A DNA stretch of 64,000 nucleotides, from the NCBI RefSeq assembly GCF_000285535.1, contig NZ_HE610985.1:182084-246083 (forward strand), in the 5' to 3' direction. Both the position numbers and the translations under genes were made by a program. Of this stretch, positions 26,246-34,666 are shown in pieces. The stretch is from Bacillus timonensis (GTDB lineage: Bacteria; Bacillota; Bacilli; Bacillales; Bacillaceae_L). The notes beneath the pieces were generated by a model that made no database searches, was not told the DNA's origin, and saw only the letters and a program-made list of their open reading frames with translations. Numbering within the stretch: position 1 is the first letter of the stretch; each line of letters begins with the position of its first letter.

Positions 26246-27130
26246 ATGTTAAGAAAAAGAAGTAAATGGATCCCTATACTCTTCTTAATACCGAGTATTG
26301 TATTTCTTGCCACATTTGTATATCTTCCTCTTGTACAAAATTTCTACAATAGCTTCTTCGACTTTTCCGTATTTTCACAAAAGAAGACTTTTGTAGGTTT
26401 TGAGAATTTTAAAAATCTATTGGGTGATAAAGTCGTTCTTACTGCAATTGGTAACAACTTTAAATATATGATTATATCAGTTGTTTTACAGGTAGGATTC
26501 GCGCTAGTATTAGCTTATATCCTTGAGGATAAGATTTTTCGAAAAGCAGCGCCATTTTTAAGAGTTGTCTATTTTATCCCTGTTATGGTTTCTATTTCAG
26601 TTATTGCTTTACTTTTTGGGTTTATTTATAATCCGCAAATGGGTATTTTAAATAGTTTCCTAGAGTTAATTGGTTTAGAGGAATGGGCAAAACCGTGGCT
26701 GGGCAATTCGGGTACGGCAATTTATGCCGTTATTGCTATGTCACAATGGCAGAGTATTGGCTTTATTATGATGTTATTTATCGTAGCCATTCAGAAAATT
26801 CCTCAAGAACTTTACGAAGCAGCAGACATTGATGGAGCGAGTAAAATACGTAAGTTTTTTAGTATAACCGTACCGCAAGTGAGAGAGACAATCTTTGTTA
26901 ACACATTGATTACCGTAACAGGGTCAATGTTAGTGTTCAACGAACCATATATCTTAACAAACGGGGGGCCTGGCTTTAGTTCGATGACCATGTCTGTACA
27001 TATGTATCAGCAAGGCTTTGTCAAGGATAATATGGGATATGCTTCTACTATTGCAATTTTTATTTTCATGATAACGGCGATACTTGCCCTCATTCAAATA
27101 AGATTGTCTCGTACTGGAAAGGATGATTAA
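26246..27130 (+). CDS. frlN: Fructosamine ABC transporter permease
   Basis: 294 residues, six membrane helices. ATG 26246 is preferred because GGGGTGAAGCG lies just upstream; the longer frame starts ahead of that site. EAA loop ELYEAADIDGASKIRKFFSI (TVP follows). The same length as the MalF-type permease of the first locus (18445) and clearly paralogous to it. Confidence 0.9.
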   Translation: MLRKRSKWIPILFLIPSIVFLATFVYLPLVQNFYNSFFDFSVFSQKKTFVGFENFKNLLGDKVVLTAIGNNFKYMIISVVLQVGFALVLAYILEDKIFRKAAPFLRVVYFIPVMVSISVIALLFGFIYNPQMGILNSFLELIGLEEWAKPWLGNSGTAIYAVIAMSQWQSIGFIMMLFIVAIQKIPQELYEAADIDGASKIRKFFSITVPQVRETIFVNTLITVTGSMLVFNEPYILTNGGPGFSSMTMSVHMYQQGFVKDNMGYASTIAIFIFMITAILALIQIRLSRTGKDD

Positions 27131-27131
27131 T

Positions 27132-27986
27132 ATGGGAAGACTACTAAAATCATCTCGTCGATACCAACGATTCGGTCTCAGTGAATTTTTTATCACGATC
27201 GGATTAATTGTATACGCTGTCATTATCCTATACCCACTTTTCTGGATGGTCGTCTCATCGATGAAAAGCTACAATGAAATCTACAACAATGTATGGGGGT
27301 TTCCAAGTACATGGCTCGTTGAAAACTACTCAACAGCTTGGTCAAAGGGAATTTCAAGTTATTTCTTAAATAGTTTATTTGTTACGTCAATAACGGTTAT
27401 ATCCGTTGTACTGATCGGGTCTATGGCAGCATTCGTGTTAGCGAGATATCGTACAAGGCTGATAGACTTTGCCTTGATTTTTATCATCGGTGGAATGATG
27501 ATGAACCCAGAAGTTGCCTTAATTCCATTGTTTAATATTTTAAGTGGCTTAGACTTAATTAATACTCACTGGGCATTGATCCTAACTTATATTTCTTATC
27601 GACTTCCATTGTCGGTTTTACTACTGCGTGCATATTTCTTAAGTATTCCGCGGGAGCTGGAAGAATCAGCAATTATTGATGGCTGTAGCGAATTTGGAAT
27701 TTATCGAAGAATCTATCTGCCAATGTCCATTCCAATTATTATTACGGTCATTGTATTGACTTCCTATTATGCATGGAATGAGTTCTTATTTGCTACAATC
27801 TTTATTGAATCAAATGACTTAAAAACCATTCCTTCAGGATTGATGAACTTCCGTGATGCGTTACGAACAGATTGGGGCGTTCTACTAGCGGGTATGGTCA
27901 TGTCAGCAGCTCCAATGGTTTTATTGCTTATTTTCTTACAAAAATATCTTGTTAGAGGTCTATCAGAAGGATCTGTAAAAGGATAA
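27132..27986 (+). CDS. frlM: Fructosamine ABC transporter permease
   Basis: 284 residues, six membrane helices; ATG 27132, one base after the frlN stop, with AAAGGATG overlapping that stop. EAA loop ELEESAIIDGCSEFGIYRRI (YLP follows), ending RGLSEGSVKG. It forms the heterodimeric channel with FrlN. Confidence 0.9.
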   Translation: MGRLLKSSRRYQRFGLSEFFITIGLIVYAVIILYPLFWMVVSSMKSYNEIYNNVWGFPSTWLVENYSTAWSKGISSYFLNSLFVTSITVISVVLIGSMAAFVLARYRTRLIDFALIFIIGGMMMNPEVALIPLFNILSGLDLINTHWALILTYISYRLPLSVLLLRAYFLSIPRELEESAIIDGCSEFGIYRRIYLPMSIPIIITVIVLTSYYAWNEFLFATIFIESNDLKTIPSGLMNFRDALRTDWGVLLAGMVMSAAPMVLLLIFLQKYLVRGLSEGSVKG

Positions 27987-28003
27987 TGGAAAGGTGAATG
28001 ATG

Positions 28004-28822
28004 ATGAAAGTAATCGCAATTGGTGATAATGTAGTAGATTGCTATTTAGACCAGGGGCTATACTACCCGGGTGGAAATGCAGTGAATGTTGCTGTGAATT
28101 GCAAACGCTCTGGTGCTGAAGAAGTTGGCTATATCGGAGTATTTGCAACAGATGATAAAGCCCAGCATTTGAAGGATGTCCTTTCAAAAGAGGGGATTTC
28201 TTACCAACGCTCAAGAGTCGTTGAGGGAAAAAGTGGACAACCACGGGTGAATCTAACGGAAGAAGGCGACCGAGTTTTCGTATTTAGCCCAAAGGATACG
28301 GTCCAACATCTTGTCAAAATAAGACTTGTTGAGGGAGATTATGATTATATTAAAACCTTCGATGTCTGTCATACAAGCTGTTATTCTTGGCTTGAGGATG
28401 AACTTCCTATATTGTCAAAACAAATTGATGTATCCTTTGATTTTTCAGAGAATAGGGATTCGGAATATTTACAAAAGGTTTGTCCCTATATTTCAATCGG
28501 ATTCTTCTCAGGAGCTAGCTTATCTGATGACGAAATCGAGAATCTTCTTGCAGAGCTTAAAGGATATAACCTGAAAGTAATAGGTATCACAAGAGGGTCT
28601 AAACCTGCTATTTTCGTCCACAATGGCAAGCGCTATGAACAAGAGGTACTCGAGACGGAGGTAGTCGACACAATGGGGGCAGGCGACAGTTTCATCGGAG
28701 CTTTCTTAACGGCCTTTTATAACGAGAAAAGTATGGAGGAATCACTGTACGATGCAGCAAAAAGTGCAAGCACCACATGCACATTCTACGGAGGTTTTGG
28801 TTATCCAAACAAGCTGGAGTAG
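28004..28822 (+). CDS. frlD: Fructosamine kinase, PfkB family
   Basis: 272 residues. Of three consecutive ATG codons, 28004 has the best spacing from GGAAAGGTG. N-terminus VIAIGDNVVDCYLDQGLYYP then GGNAVNVAVNCKRSG; C-terminal PfkB signature DTMGAGDSFIGAFLT. Identity with E. coli FrlD runs across the whole length. It phosphorylates the imported Amadori compound so that FrlB can split it. Last gene of the frlBONMD unit; the first locus has its own FrlD (16149). Confidence 0.9.
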   Translation: MKVIAIGDNVVDCYLDQGLYYPGGNAVNVAVNCKRSGAEEVGYIGVFATDDKAQHLKDVLSKEGISYQRSRVVEGKSGQPRVNLTEEGDRVFVFSPKDTVQHLVKIRLVEGDYDYIKTFDVCHTSCYSWLEDELPILSKQIDVSFDFSENRDSEYLQKVCPYISIGFFSGASLSDDEIENLLAELKGYNLKVIGITRGSKPAIFVHNGKRYEQEVLETEVVDTMGAGDSFIGAFLTAFYNEKSMEESLYDAAKSASTTCTFYGGFGYPNKLE

Positions 28823-28997
28823 CTTAGGTTCGGTAGACCTTCCAGTATTTAATATTTATTAATATAAACGTAGGCAGCCACAATTTAGGAGTGGGGATGA
28901 CAAAAGACAGAAGGATTATTGCTTCTACGAAATTGAGAACTCTATGAAAATGACCGGGTTGAGCGTTTTTAATCGCGTGTTACGAAATAGGATTCAT

Positions 28998-29027
28998 TTG
29001 CAACTATGGCGGAAAATTTTGTATATT
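28998..29027 (+). promoter_or_regulatory. Sigma-A promoter of the second GntR gene
   Basis: TTGCAA, 18-bp spacer, TATATT, 31 bases upstream of the start codon. Confidence 0.6.
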
Positions 29028-29058
29028 AATAGTATGAAAATAGTAAAAGAGGTAGCTT

Positions 29059-29805
29059 ATGAGAAATGACAAATTCGTTAGTTCAGAGAGTAGTCTCCTA
29101 TTATATGAACAAGTTATGCTTGGAATCAAGGATATGATAGCTAATGGAGACATTAAGCCAGGTCAGAAATTACCAAACGAACAAGAACTATGTACAATAT
29201 TTGATACAAGTAGAATTACCATTCGTAGGGCTTTAAAAGAACTTGAAGACGAGGGCGTCATCGAAATCCTTCATGGAAAGGGTACCTTTGTCAAAAACAT
29301 CAAGCACTCCCTTCATATATTAAATTTGAAAGGGTTTACAGAAGGACTTTCAACACAGGAAAAAAACAATTTTTCCAAAAAGATTGTTTCAAACAAACTC
29401 ATCACTGCAGATCGACAATTGATGGAAGTTTTCAAGCGAGACAAAGAATTTGAAGTCGTTGAATTAGTGCGGATAGTGGAAGATGATAACGGTGTGTTCA
29501 GTCTTGATTATGCTTATCTGCCTAATGACATCTATAATGGTATTTCTGAAAAACTAAAGGATAATATTTCGACCTTTCAACTCATTCATAATGATTATGG
29601 TATCGAATTCAAACGGGTACAGAAAAATATTGAAATCATCATGCCAACGCCCGAACTTTGCAACCTAATTGGCATAACACGAATAGACCCATTAGTCCAA
29701 GTCACCAAAATCATTCATGGTGAAAACGATGAACCCGTTCACTTTTCTAAATACTACCTTCTCGCAAACCGAGTCAACTTCTACATCGACATAAGTGTTG
29801 ATTAA
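29059..29805 (+). CDS. frlR: GntR/HutC family regulator with UTRA domain (FrlR-like)
   Basis: 248 residues; ATG 29059 behind AAAGAGGTAG. Winged helix at about 12-80 (KLPNEQELCTIFDTSRITIR, wing GVIEILHGKGTFVKN) and a UTRA effector domain at about 100-240. In B. subtilis frlR lies next to frlBONMD and represses it; here the gene follows the operon. The palindrome over the frlB transcription start is the probable target. It differs from the first GntR (15339) in its recognition helix, consistent with distinct operators. Confidence 0.82.
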   Translation: MRNDKFVSSESSLLLYEQVMLGIKDMIANGDIKPGQKLPNEQELCTIFDTSRITIRRALKELEDEGVIEILHGKGTFVKNIKHSLHILNLKGFTEGLSTQEKNNFSKKIVSNKLITADRQLMEVFKRDKEFEVVELVRIVEDDNGVFSLDYAYLPNDIYNGISEKLKDNISTFQLIHNDYGIEFKRVQKNIEIIMPTPELCNLIGITRIDPLVQVTKIIHGENDEPVHFSKYYLLANRVNFYIDISVD

Positions 29806-29931
29806 TTTTACGTACATGGTAACAGGTACATTGCCCGGGTCTTAGTGATTCAGACGGACATTTTGTCCGAGTAAATGTATCGTGGGTTAAGAGATATGTC
29901 CCACTTGCCCACTTTGGAGAGGAGAGTAAGG

Positions 29932-30591
29932 ATGGAGCGACTCAAATTAGTCATATTCGATATGGATGGGCTATTATTTGATACAGAATGGCCATCTTAC
30001 CTTGCCATGAAAAAGGCTGTGGAAGGCAGGGGATTATCGTTTCCCATCTCAAACTATCGGCAATTAATTGGTCTGCATGGAAGTATGTCTCGTTCTGTTT
30101 TAGATACAATATATGATGGGAAACTAGAGATTGAGAGTGTTATTGAAGAATATCGGATCAGATTTGGAGAAATTTTAGAAACTGAAGGTGTTTCACTTAA
30201 GCCGGGTGCAGAACAGTTATTGAACTGGTTGGAGGAACAAAAGATAAAAAAATGTATCGCATCCTCTAGTTCTCGGAGTACGATTGCGGATTATTTAAAG
30301 AGAGTCGGCTTTGAATCTAGGTTTGACTTTTTTATCAGCGGAAGTGAAGTCGAAAATGGCAAACCCCATCCTGATATATTTATAGAGGCTTGCCGGAGGG
30401 TAGGGGAAAACCCAACGGCAGCCATTGTTCTCGAGGACTCCTTAAATGGCCTATTGGCTGCCCACGCAGCCAATATCCGCTGTATATTAATTCCTGATTT
30501 AATCGAACCCACAACAGAAATGAACAAAAAAGCATATTTCACATTACCAGATATGGAGAAAGCAATCCCGATTATCAAGGCCTTGATTTAA
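29932..30591 (+). CDS. HAD superfamily phosphatase / beta-phosphoglucomutase-like
   Basis: 219 residues; ATG 29932 with GGAGAGGAGAG upstream (the frame from 29875 has no binding site). HAD motif I VIFDMDGLLFDTE, motif II SSSSRST, motif III GKPHPDIF and motif IV VLEDSLNG are all present, with a C1 cap of about 70 residues. YniC/YcjU-type proteins dephosphorylate 2-deoxyglucose 6-phosphate or interconvert glucose phosphates. Position after the frl genes suggests it handles a sugar phosphate by-product. Confidence 0.85.
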   Translation: MERLKLVIFDMDGLLFDTEWPSYLAMKKAVEGRGLSFPISNYRQLIGLHGSMSRSVLDTIYDGKLEIESVIEEYRIRFGEILETEGVSLKPGAEQLLNWLEEQKIKKCIASSSSRSTIADYLKRVGFESRFDFFISGSEVENGKPHPDIFIEACRRVGENPTAAIVLEDSLNGLLAAHAANIRCILIPDLIEPTTEMNKKAYFTLPDMEKAIPIIKALI

Positions 30592-30622
30592 GCTGGCGGA
30601 GGGTAAATGAACTTGGGAACCT

Positions 30623-30754
30623 TCGAATGCAATTGGAACGGTTGCTGGAATTCAAACCTTTATCGGTAACTTCGCTGAGATCATCACTCCAGCAGCAACA
30701 GGTGTAATTGTACAAGCCACTGGAAGTTTCGTATGGGGATTAGTCGTTTCTTGA
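30623..30754 (+). pseudogene. Remnant of an MFS (hexuronate-type) transporter gene
   Basis: 43 codons in one frame read SNAIGTVAGIQTFIGNFAEI then ITPAATGVIVQATGSFVWGL, a pattern shared by the ninth to tenth helices of MFS sugar-acid transporters. No start, no ribosome binding site and no further frame on either side. It is a leftover of a deleted gene, directly upstream of a terminator. Confidence 0.65.
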
Positions 30755-30794
30755 ATTCTGATTAGACTTACATTCCTGCCTAAATACACTACGG

Positions 30795-30822
30795 GTCAGC
30801 GTCAAAAGACGCTGGCTTTTTT
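30795..30822 (+). terminator. Rho-independent terminator
   Basis: GTCAGCGTC / GACGCTGGC with AAAA loop and six T. It lies after the MFS remnant and presumably once ended that gene; it may now end the frlR-HAD transcript. Confidence 0.85.
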
Positions 30823-30948
30823 AGTGAGCATTGATCATTACTAATAATTCAACTAAGGATAATAGAATAGTGTTTGTGATTAGCGGCATGATAGTAGGAA
30901 AACCACGGAAATTGAGGTTGGATTCTTGCAAAAAAATTTTATGATTGG

Positions 30949-31590
30949 TTGATAATATCAGATAACGTACCGCCTGCTAAATCAAAACATAAACAAGTTA
31001 TCGTTCAGTGCACAAGGTGTAATACTTTAAAGATAAAAACGCTCACGGCAATAAAAAATGGGTATTCTAAAAATTGCGGGTGTCTGAGAAGTGAAAAAGT
31101 TTCAAGAATCGTAACTGAAAGAAATACTGTTCATGGGAAATCAAATAATAACCGGCTTTATATTATTTGGAAAAACATCAGACAGAGATGTAGTAATCCT
31201 AATGCTAGTGGTTATTCGAATTATGGGGGACGCGGCATCAAAGTGTGCCTTGAATGGAATGATTATTTGACGTTTGAAAAGTGGGCAACAAGTATGGGGT
31301 ATAATGACACACTAACTATTGAAAGAATAGACAAAGATTTGGATTATGAACCGGATAATTGCTGTTGGATAACAAAAAGTGAAAACACATCAAGAAGAAA
31401 TATCATTCTTACTGGTAGTGGTAAAACACTAAGAAGCAAATTCTCAGAACAAGATGTAAAAGATATGAAGAATATGAGAATAAAGGGAATAACGTTAGAA
31501 GTCATAGCCGGTGCATTCGGATGCAGCATAAGTCACGTGGCAAGGTTAACAAAAGGTGAATATAAGTACCTTAAAATAGAAAACAACTAA
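30949..31590 (+). CDS. Phage-type AP2/HNH-like homing endonuclease family protein
   Basis: 213 residues from TTG 30949. A zinc-binding half (CTRCNTLKIKTLTAIKNGYS then CGCL) is followed by the block RLYIIWKNIRQRCSNPNASG, YGGRGIKVCLEWND, LTIERIDKDLDYEPDNCCWI, the module common in phage-encoded AP2/HNH-like homing proteins; the last 60 residues form a small HTH (TLEVIAGAFGCSISHVARLT). The codons just before TTG also look coding (KKFYDW in frame), and TTG 30926 would join them if the A run at 30930-30936 had one more base. The N-terminus is therefore doubtful. No phage genes are adjacent, so this is a lone mobile element, possibly inserted into a decayed transporter region. Confidence 0.65.
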   Translation: MIISDNVPPAKSKHKQVIVQCTRCNTLKIKTLTAIKNGYSKNCGCLRSEKVSRIVTERNTVHGKSNNNRLYIIWKNIRQRCSNPNASGYSNYGGRGIKVCLEWNDYLTFEKWATSMGYNDTLTIERIDKDLDYEPDNCCWITKSENTSRRNIILTGSGKTLRSKFSEQDVKDMKNMRIKGITLEVIAGAFGCSISHVARLTKGEYKYLKIENN

Positions 31591-31610
31591 ATACAATAAT
31601 CTTGAGGTGA

Positions 31611-31643
31611 AGTGTCAGGGCCAAAATAGGATACCTGACACTT
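31611..31643 (+). terminator. Rho-independent terminator
   Basis: AGTGTCAGG / CCTGACACT with a 14-base loop, then TTTTC. It ends the AP2/HNH-like gene. Confidence 0.75.
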
Positions 31644-31913
31644 TTCTTCTTTACTTTTAGAAGAAGAGGAGTTAGTTACAACCTTTGTTTAGCATCATAC
31701 ATGCATCAAAAGGACCAAAAAACGAAACTTTTATAGAGGAAAATCGTAAATATTAGAGATCAAAAAATGATTGCCCGAAATTACCTTTTATTGAGCAAAA
31801 GGAATGACTCTTACAAAAATGTAAGGCGCGGTAAGTAAGCTCGATGGTTCTAGATCCCTTTATTTTTTACAATTGAATTATGAAATTGTTAAAAATTAAG
31901 GAGAAATGGGGAA
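31644..31913 (+). other. Intergenic stretch before the 34-residue gene
   Basis: 270 AT-rich bases with no open frame behind a ribosome binding site. AAGGAG at 31898-31903 serves the small gene. No promoter I can defend. Confidence 0.35.
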
Positions 31914-32018
31914 ATGAGTAAACTTTACAAATTATTGATTACGATTGTTGAAGTGCTTGTTGACGGAAAGCGGGCAGCAACAGAATTAAACGAGCAAATA
32001 AGTTTAAAAACAGATTAG
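31914..32018 (+). CDS. Small protein, 34 residues, upstream of transglycosylase
   Basis: ATG 31914 with AAGGAG ten bases upstream; reads MSKLYKLLITIVEVLVDGKR then AATELNEQISLKTD. An amphipathic helix start and an acidic end. It stops ten bases before the transglycosylase start and overlaps its ribosome binding site, so translational coupling is likely. No family is recognised. Upstream small genes of this kind can be regulators or leader peptides; a chance frame cannot be ruled out. Confidence 0.5.
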   Translation: MSKLYKLLITIVEVLVDGKRAATELNEQISLKTD

Positions 32019-32028
32019 AGGTAAAAGT

Positions 32029-32685
32029 ATGTTCAGATTAATAAAATATCTACTAAAATTTGTATTGATGATTACTCTCCTTGTAGGTTCATTGATTGGA
32101 GGGTTAGGGTATTTGAAATATAAAGAAGTTGTTTCAGAGATTCCTATTACCGAAAAAGTTGATTCTATAAGGAATGAGGAAAATTTTGTTCCTCTAGAGG
32201 AAATCACCCCTGATTTTTCGGAAGCCATTGTTGCCATAGAGGATCATCGCTTTTATGAGCATGGAGCTTTTGATTTTAGATCGCTTGTCAGGGCAACTTT
32301 TGTCAACTTAAAAGCAAGAGAGCTTACACAAGGTGGCAGCACATTAACACAACAAGTTGGAAAGAATTTATATTTTAGCAATGACAAAAATCTGATTCGA
32401 AAAGCAGCTGAACTTTTTGTCGCCTTTGACCTTGAAAGGGTCTATAGCAAAGATGATATTTTAGAACTATACGTTAATGTCATTTATTATGGTGACGGAA
32501 ATTACGGAATTAAGGACGCAAGTGATAATTATTTTGGTAAATTACCGGCTGAACTCAATTATGAAGAGGCTACGTTCTTGGCTGGTTTGCCCCAAGCGCC
32601 TAGTGTTTATAGCTCGAACTTTGACATGGCGAAACAAAGACAGTCGGAAGTGATTGAAGCATTAACTGAGTATCGAGCTGAATAG
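32029..32685 (+). CDS. Monofunctional peptidoglycan glycosyltransferase (GT51)
   Basis: 218 residues; ATG 32029. One N-terminal membrane helix (about 9-28), then the GT51 motifs in order: EDHRFYEHGAFD (catalytic Glu), RELTQGGSTLTQQVGKNLYF, RKAAELFVAFDLER and ILELYVNVIYYGDGNYGIKD. The transpeptidase domain of class A PBPs is absent, so it polymerises glycan strands from lipid II without cross-linking, outside the membrane. Usual size for this family. Stands with one small upstream gene and no other wall genes. Confidence 0.88.
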   Translation: MFRLIKYLLKFVLMITLLVGSLIGGLGYLKYKEVVSEIPITEKVDSIRNEENFVPLEEITPDFSEAIVAIEDHRFYEHGAFDFRSLVRATFVNLKARELTQGGSTLTQQVGKNLYFSNDKNLIRKAAELFVAFDLERVYSKDDILELYVNVIYYGDGNYGIKDASDNYFGKLPAELNYEEATFLAGLPQAPSVYSSNFDMAKQRQSEVIEALTEYRAE

Positions 32686-32866
32686 GATTTCTAGCTAGCT
32701 TATTCAAAAAAATGCATGAATATTGAGAAGACAGGACATTACATATTTTTATAATAAAATATGTAATATTCCTTTGAATTTTGTTCTTGATAACGAAATA
32801 AATCAATATAATGCTCATATACAACTTCAAAGGAAAACTTGCTTTTATAAAAAAGGAGGGGTGTCC

Positions 32867-33064
32867 ATGAAAAAAATAATGGAAGCAGTTATCGCTAGTT
32901 ATTCTTTATACGTTGAAGCAATCGAAAGAATTTCTAAAAATAAAAGAACACAATTTCAACTACAAAATGAAAAGAAAGAAATGTTTCATAGATCAAAAGT
33001 AATACCTTTTGTTTCAAGGGAGGAGACCTATAGAAATCATTCGAATAAACGTAGGAGGAAATGA
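32867..33064 (+). CDS. Small basic protein of unknown function
   Basis: 65 residues; ATG 32867 behind a strong AAAGGAGGGG. It starts MKKIMEAVIASYSLYVEAIE and ends in a lysine/arginine-rich tail (NHSNKRRRK). No signal peptide, no recognisable domain. The strong binding site is the main argument that it is real; the frame upstream of it is noise. Confidence 0.6.
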   Translation: MKKIMEAVIASYSLYVEAIERISKNKRTQFQLQNEKKEMFHRSKVIPFVSREETYRNHSNKRRRK

Positions 33065-33362
33065 AGAAACCAAAATAAATTTGATATCAGTGAAAAACAT
33101 CTTATTTAACCTCTAATTGGTACTATACAGTTAATCTCCAAACCACCCAAGCTGTCCTATGCAGTATCTTCCTACATCTTACCTACCTTAATAAAACTTC
33201 ATCACCAAAGAACACATTAAAAATAAAAATTGAATCTAAAATAGGCCAAAAGTTCTAAATGTTTTTTGAATAAATAAAATTTTCTAAAAATACTTGAAAG
33301 TTAAAAAATGATTCTTTATACTAATGGTCAAGAACAAGCATATGGAACCTTTTTACATACAA
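33065..33362 (+). other. Intergenic stretch before the first LacI gene
   Basis: About 300 AT-rich bases without a gene I can support. It leads into the LacI operator at 33363. Confidence 0.35.
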
Positions 33363-33380
33363 AATGCAACCGGTTACATT
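33363..33380. promoter_or_regulatory. LacI-family operator, copy 1 (autoregulatory)
   Basis: AATGCAACCGGTTACATT, a dyad centred on AACCGGTT with one mismatched pair, 72 bp before the LacI start. Two related sites lie upstream of the epimerase gene. Confidence 0.65.
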
Positions 33381-33451
33381 TGAGTCATTCTCTAAAAATA
33401 ATATTTAGACGTACTCAACAAGCAATATCGGAAACGATAAGGAGTTATAAT

Positions 33452-34468
33452 ATGGCCAAAATGAGTGATGTTGCAAAATTAGCAAATGTTTCAAAAGCGA
33501 CTGTTTCACGGGTGTTGCAAAATCCAGAGACAGTCAAAGAACAAACCCGAAAAAAAGTGCTTAATGCAATCGAACAACTAAACTATCAACCTAATTTACT
33601 TGCCAGACAATTTCGTAGAACGGAAACAAAAACAATACTTGTTGTTGTCCCAACCATTATGAATAACGTTTTCCCTCAAATTATTGGAGGAATCGATTCC
33701 GCGGCAAATGAGCTCGGTTATAAAGTTCTGTTAGGAAATACCAATCGAAATCCTGAGAAAACATTAATCTTTATTAATGAATTAAAGCAAAAACAGGTGG
33801 ACGGTATGATTTTATTAACAATCCCCCTCGAAGAAAAGGTTATAACTGAGGTTGCAGCAAACTATCCTGTTGTTCTTACCTCGGATTACAATGAGGGATT
33901 AAATATTCCAACTGTAGCCATTGACAATATTAGTAGTGGACGAGAAGCGACTGAACATCTGATTAAGCTTGGTCATAAAAGAATCGCTCATATTACTGGA
34001 CCACTTGAAATTTCAATAAGTAGGGATCGATTAAAAGGTTATCACCAAGCAGTGCTACAGTATGGAGTAGATGTAGATAGTTTGTTAGTACAAGAGGGTG
34101 ACTACTCTTATGAATCCGGATATAATCAGATGCTAAAATTATTGGCCATAGAAAATCCACCGACTGCCGTGTTTGCTGGAAATGATGTGATGGCAATGGG
34201 TGTCGTGAAAGCTGCAAAAGCACAGGGACTCAAAGTACCGGAAGATATAGCTGTTGTAGGTTTTGACAATATTATGTTTTCAGATATTTTTGAGCCTGCT
34301 TTGACGACAATCGAACAACCATTTTTTGAAATGGGGAAACGCTCAATGGAGTTATTACTTCAGCAAATTAATGGAGAAAAGCTGACAAAAATAAAGCATG
34401 TACTAAATGCGAGGTTAACGGTAAGAGATTCCTGCGGTTTTAATAAAGTAACAGTTATAGAAAAATAG
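33452..34468 (+). CDS. LacI family transcriptional regulator
   Basis: 338 residues; ATG 33452 seven bases after AAGGAG (the frame extends further upstream without a binding site). HTH VAKLANVSKATVSRVLQNPE at about 6-25 and hinge NYQPNLLARQFR, then the periplasmic-binding-type effector domain with SGREATEHLIKLGHKRIAHI and PEDIAVVGFDNIMF. LacI-type proteins repress sugar genes in the absence of inducer. Operators of TGTAACCGGTTACA type flank its own gene and the downstream epimerase-ABC-dehydrogenase operon. Confidence 0.9.
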   Translation: MAKMSDVAKLANVSKATVSRVLQNPETVKEQTRKKVLNAIEQLNYQPNLLARQFRRTETKTILVVVPTIMNNVFPQIIGGIDSAANELGYKVLLGNTNRNPEKTLIFINELKQKQVDGMILLTIPLEEKVITEVAANYPVVLTSDYNEGLNIPTVAIDNISSGREATEHLIKLGHKRIAHITGPLEISISRDRLKGYHQAVLQYGVDVDSLLVQEGDYSYESGYNQMLKLLAIENPPTAVFAGNDVMAMGVVKAAKAQGLKVPEDIAVVGFDNIMFSDIFEPALTTIEQPFFEMGKRSMELLLQQINGEKLTKIKHVLNARLTVRDSCGFNKVTVIEK

Positions 34469-34496
34469 TTTTATCGTTAATTTTTACACAACGAAA

Positions 34497-34510
34497 TGTA
34501 ATCGGTTTCA
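34497..34510. promoter_or_regulatory. LacI-family operator, copy 2
   Basis: TGTAATCGGTTTCA, a degenerate member of the TGTAACCGGTTACA group, 157 bp upstream of the epimerase start. Confidence 0.5.
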
Positions 34511-34570
34511 ACACCTGCATTACGTTCGTCGCTTAACAACAAGGTTTTAGGCTGTTTTTTGATGAAATAA

Positions 34571-34584
34571 TGTAACCGGTTTAA
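34571..34584. promoter_or_regulatory. LacI-family operator, copy 3
   Basis: TGTAACCGGTTTAA, sharing the TGTAACCGGTT core with copy 1; about 74 bp downstream of copy 2 and 83 bp before the epimerase start. Confidence 0.6.
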
Positions 34585-34666
34585 TCGATTTTTAAGGAGG
34601 TGAACAAAGCAACTTCGTTTACATAATCATTTTTAATAGAAAATTCTTAGTAAAGGGAGAGGTAAA

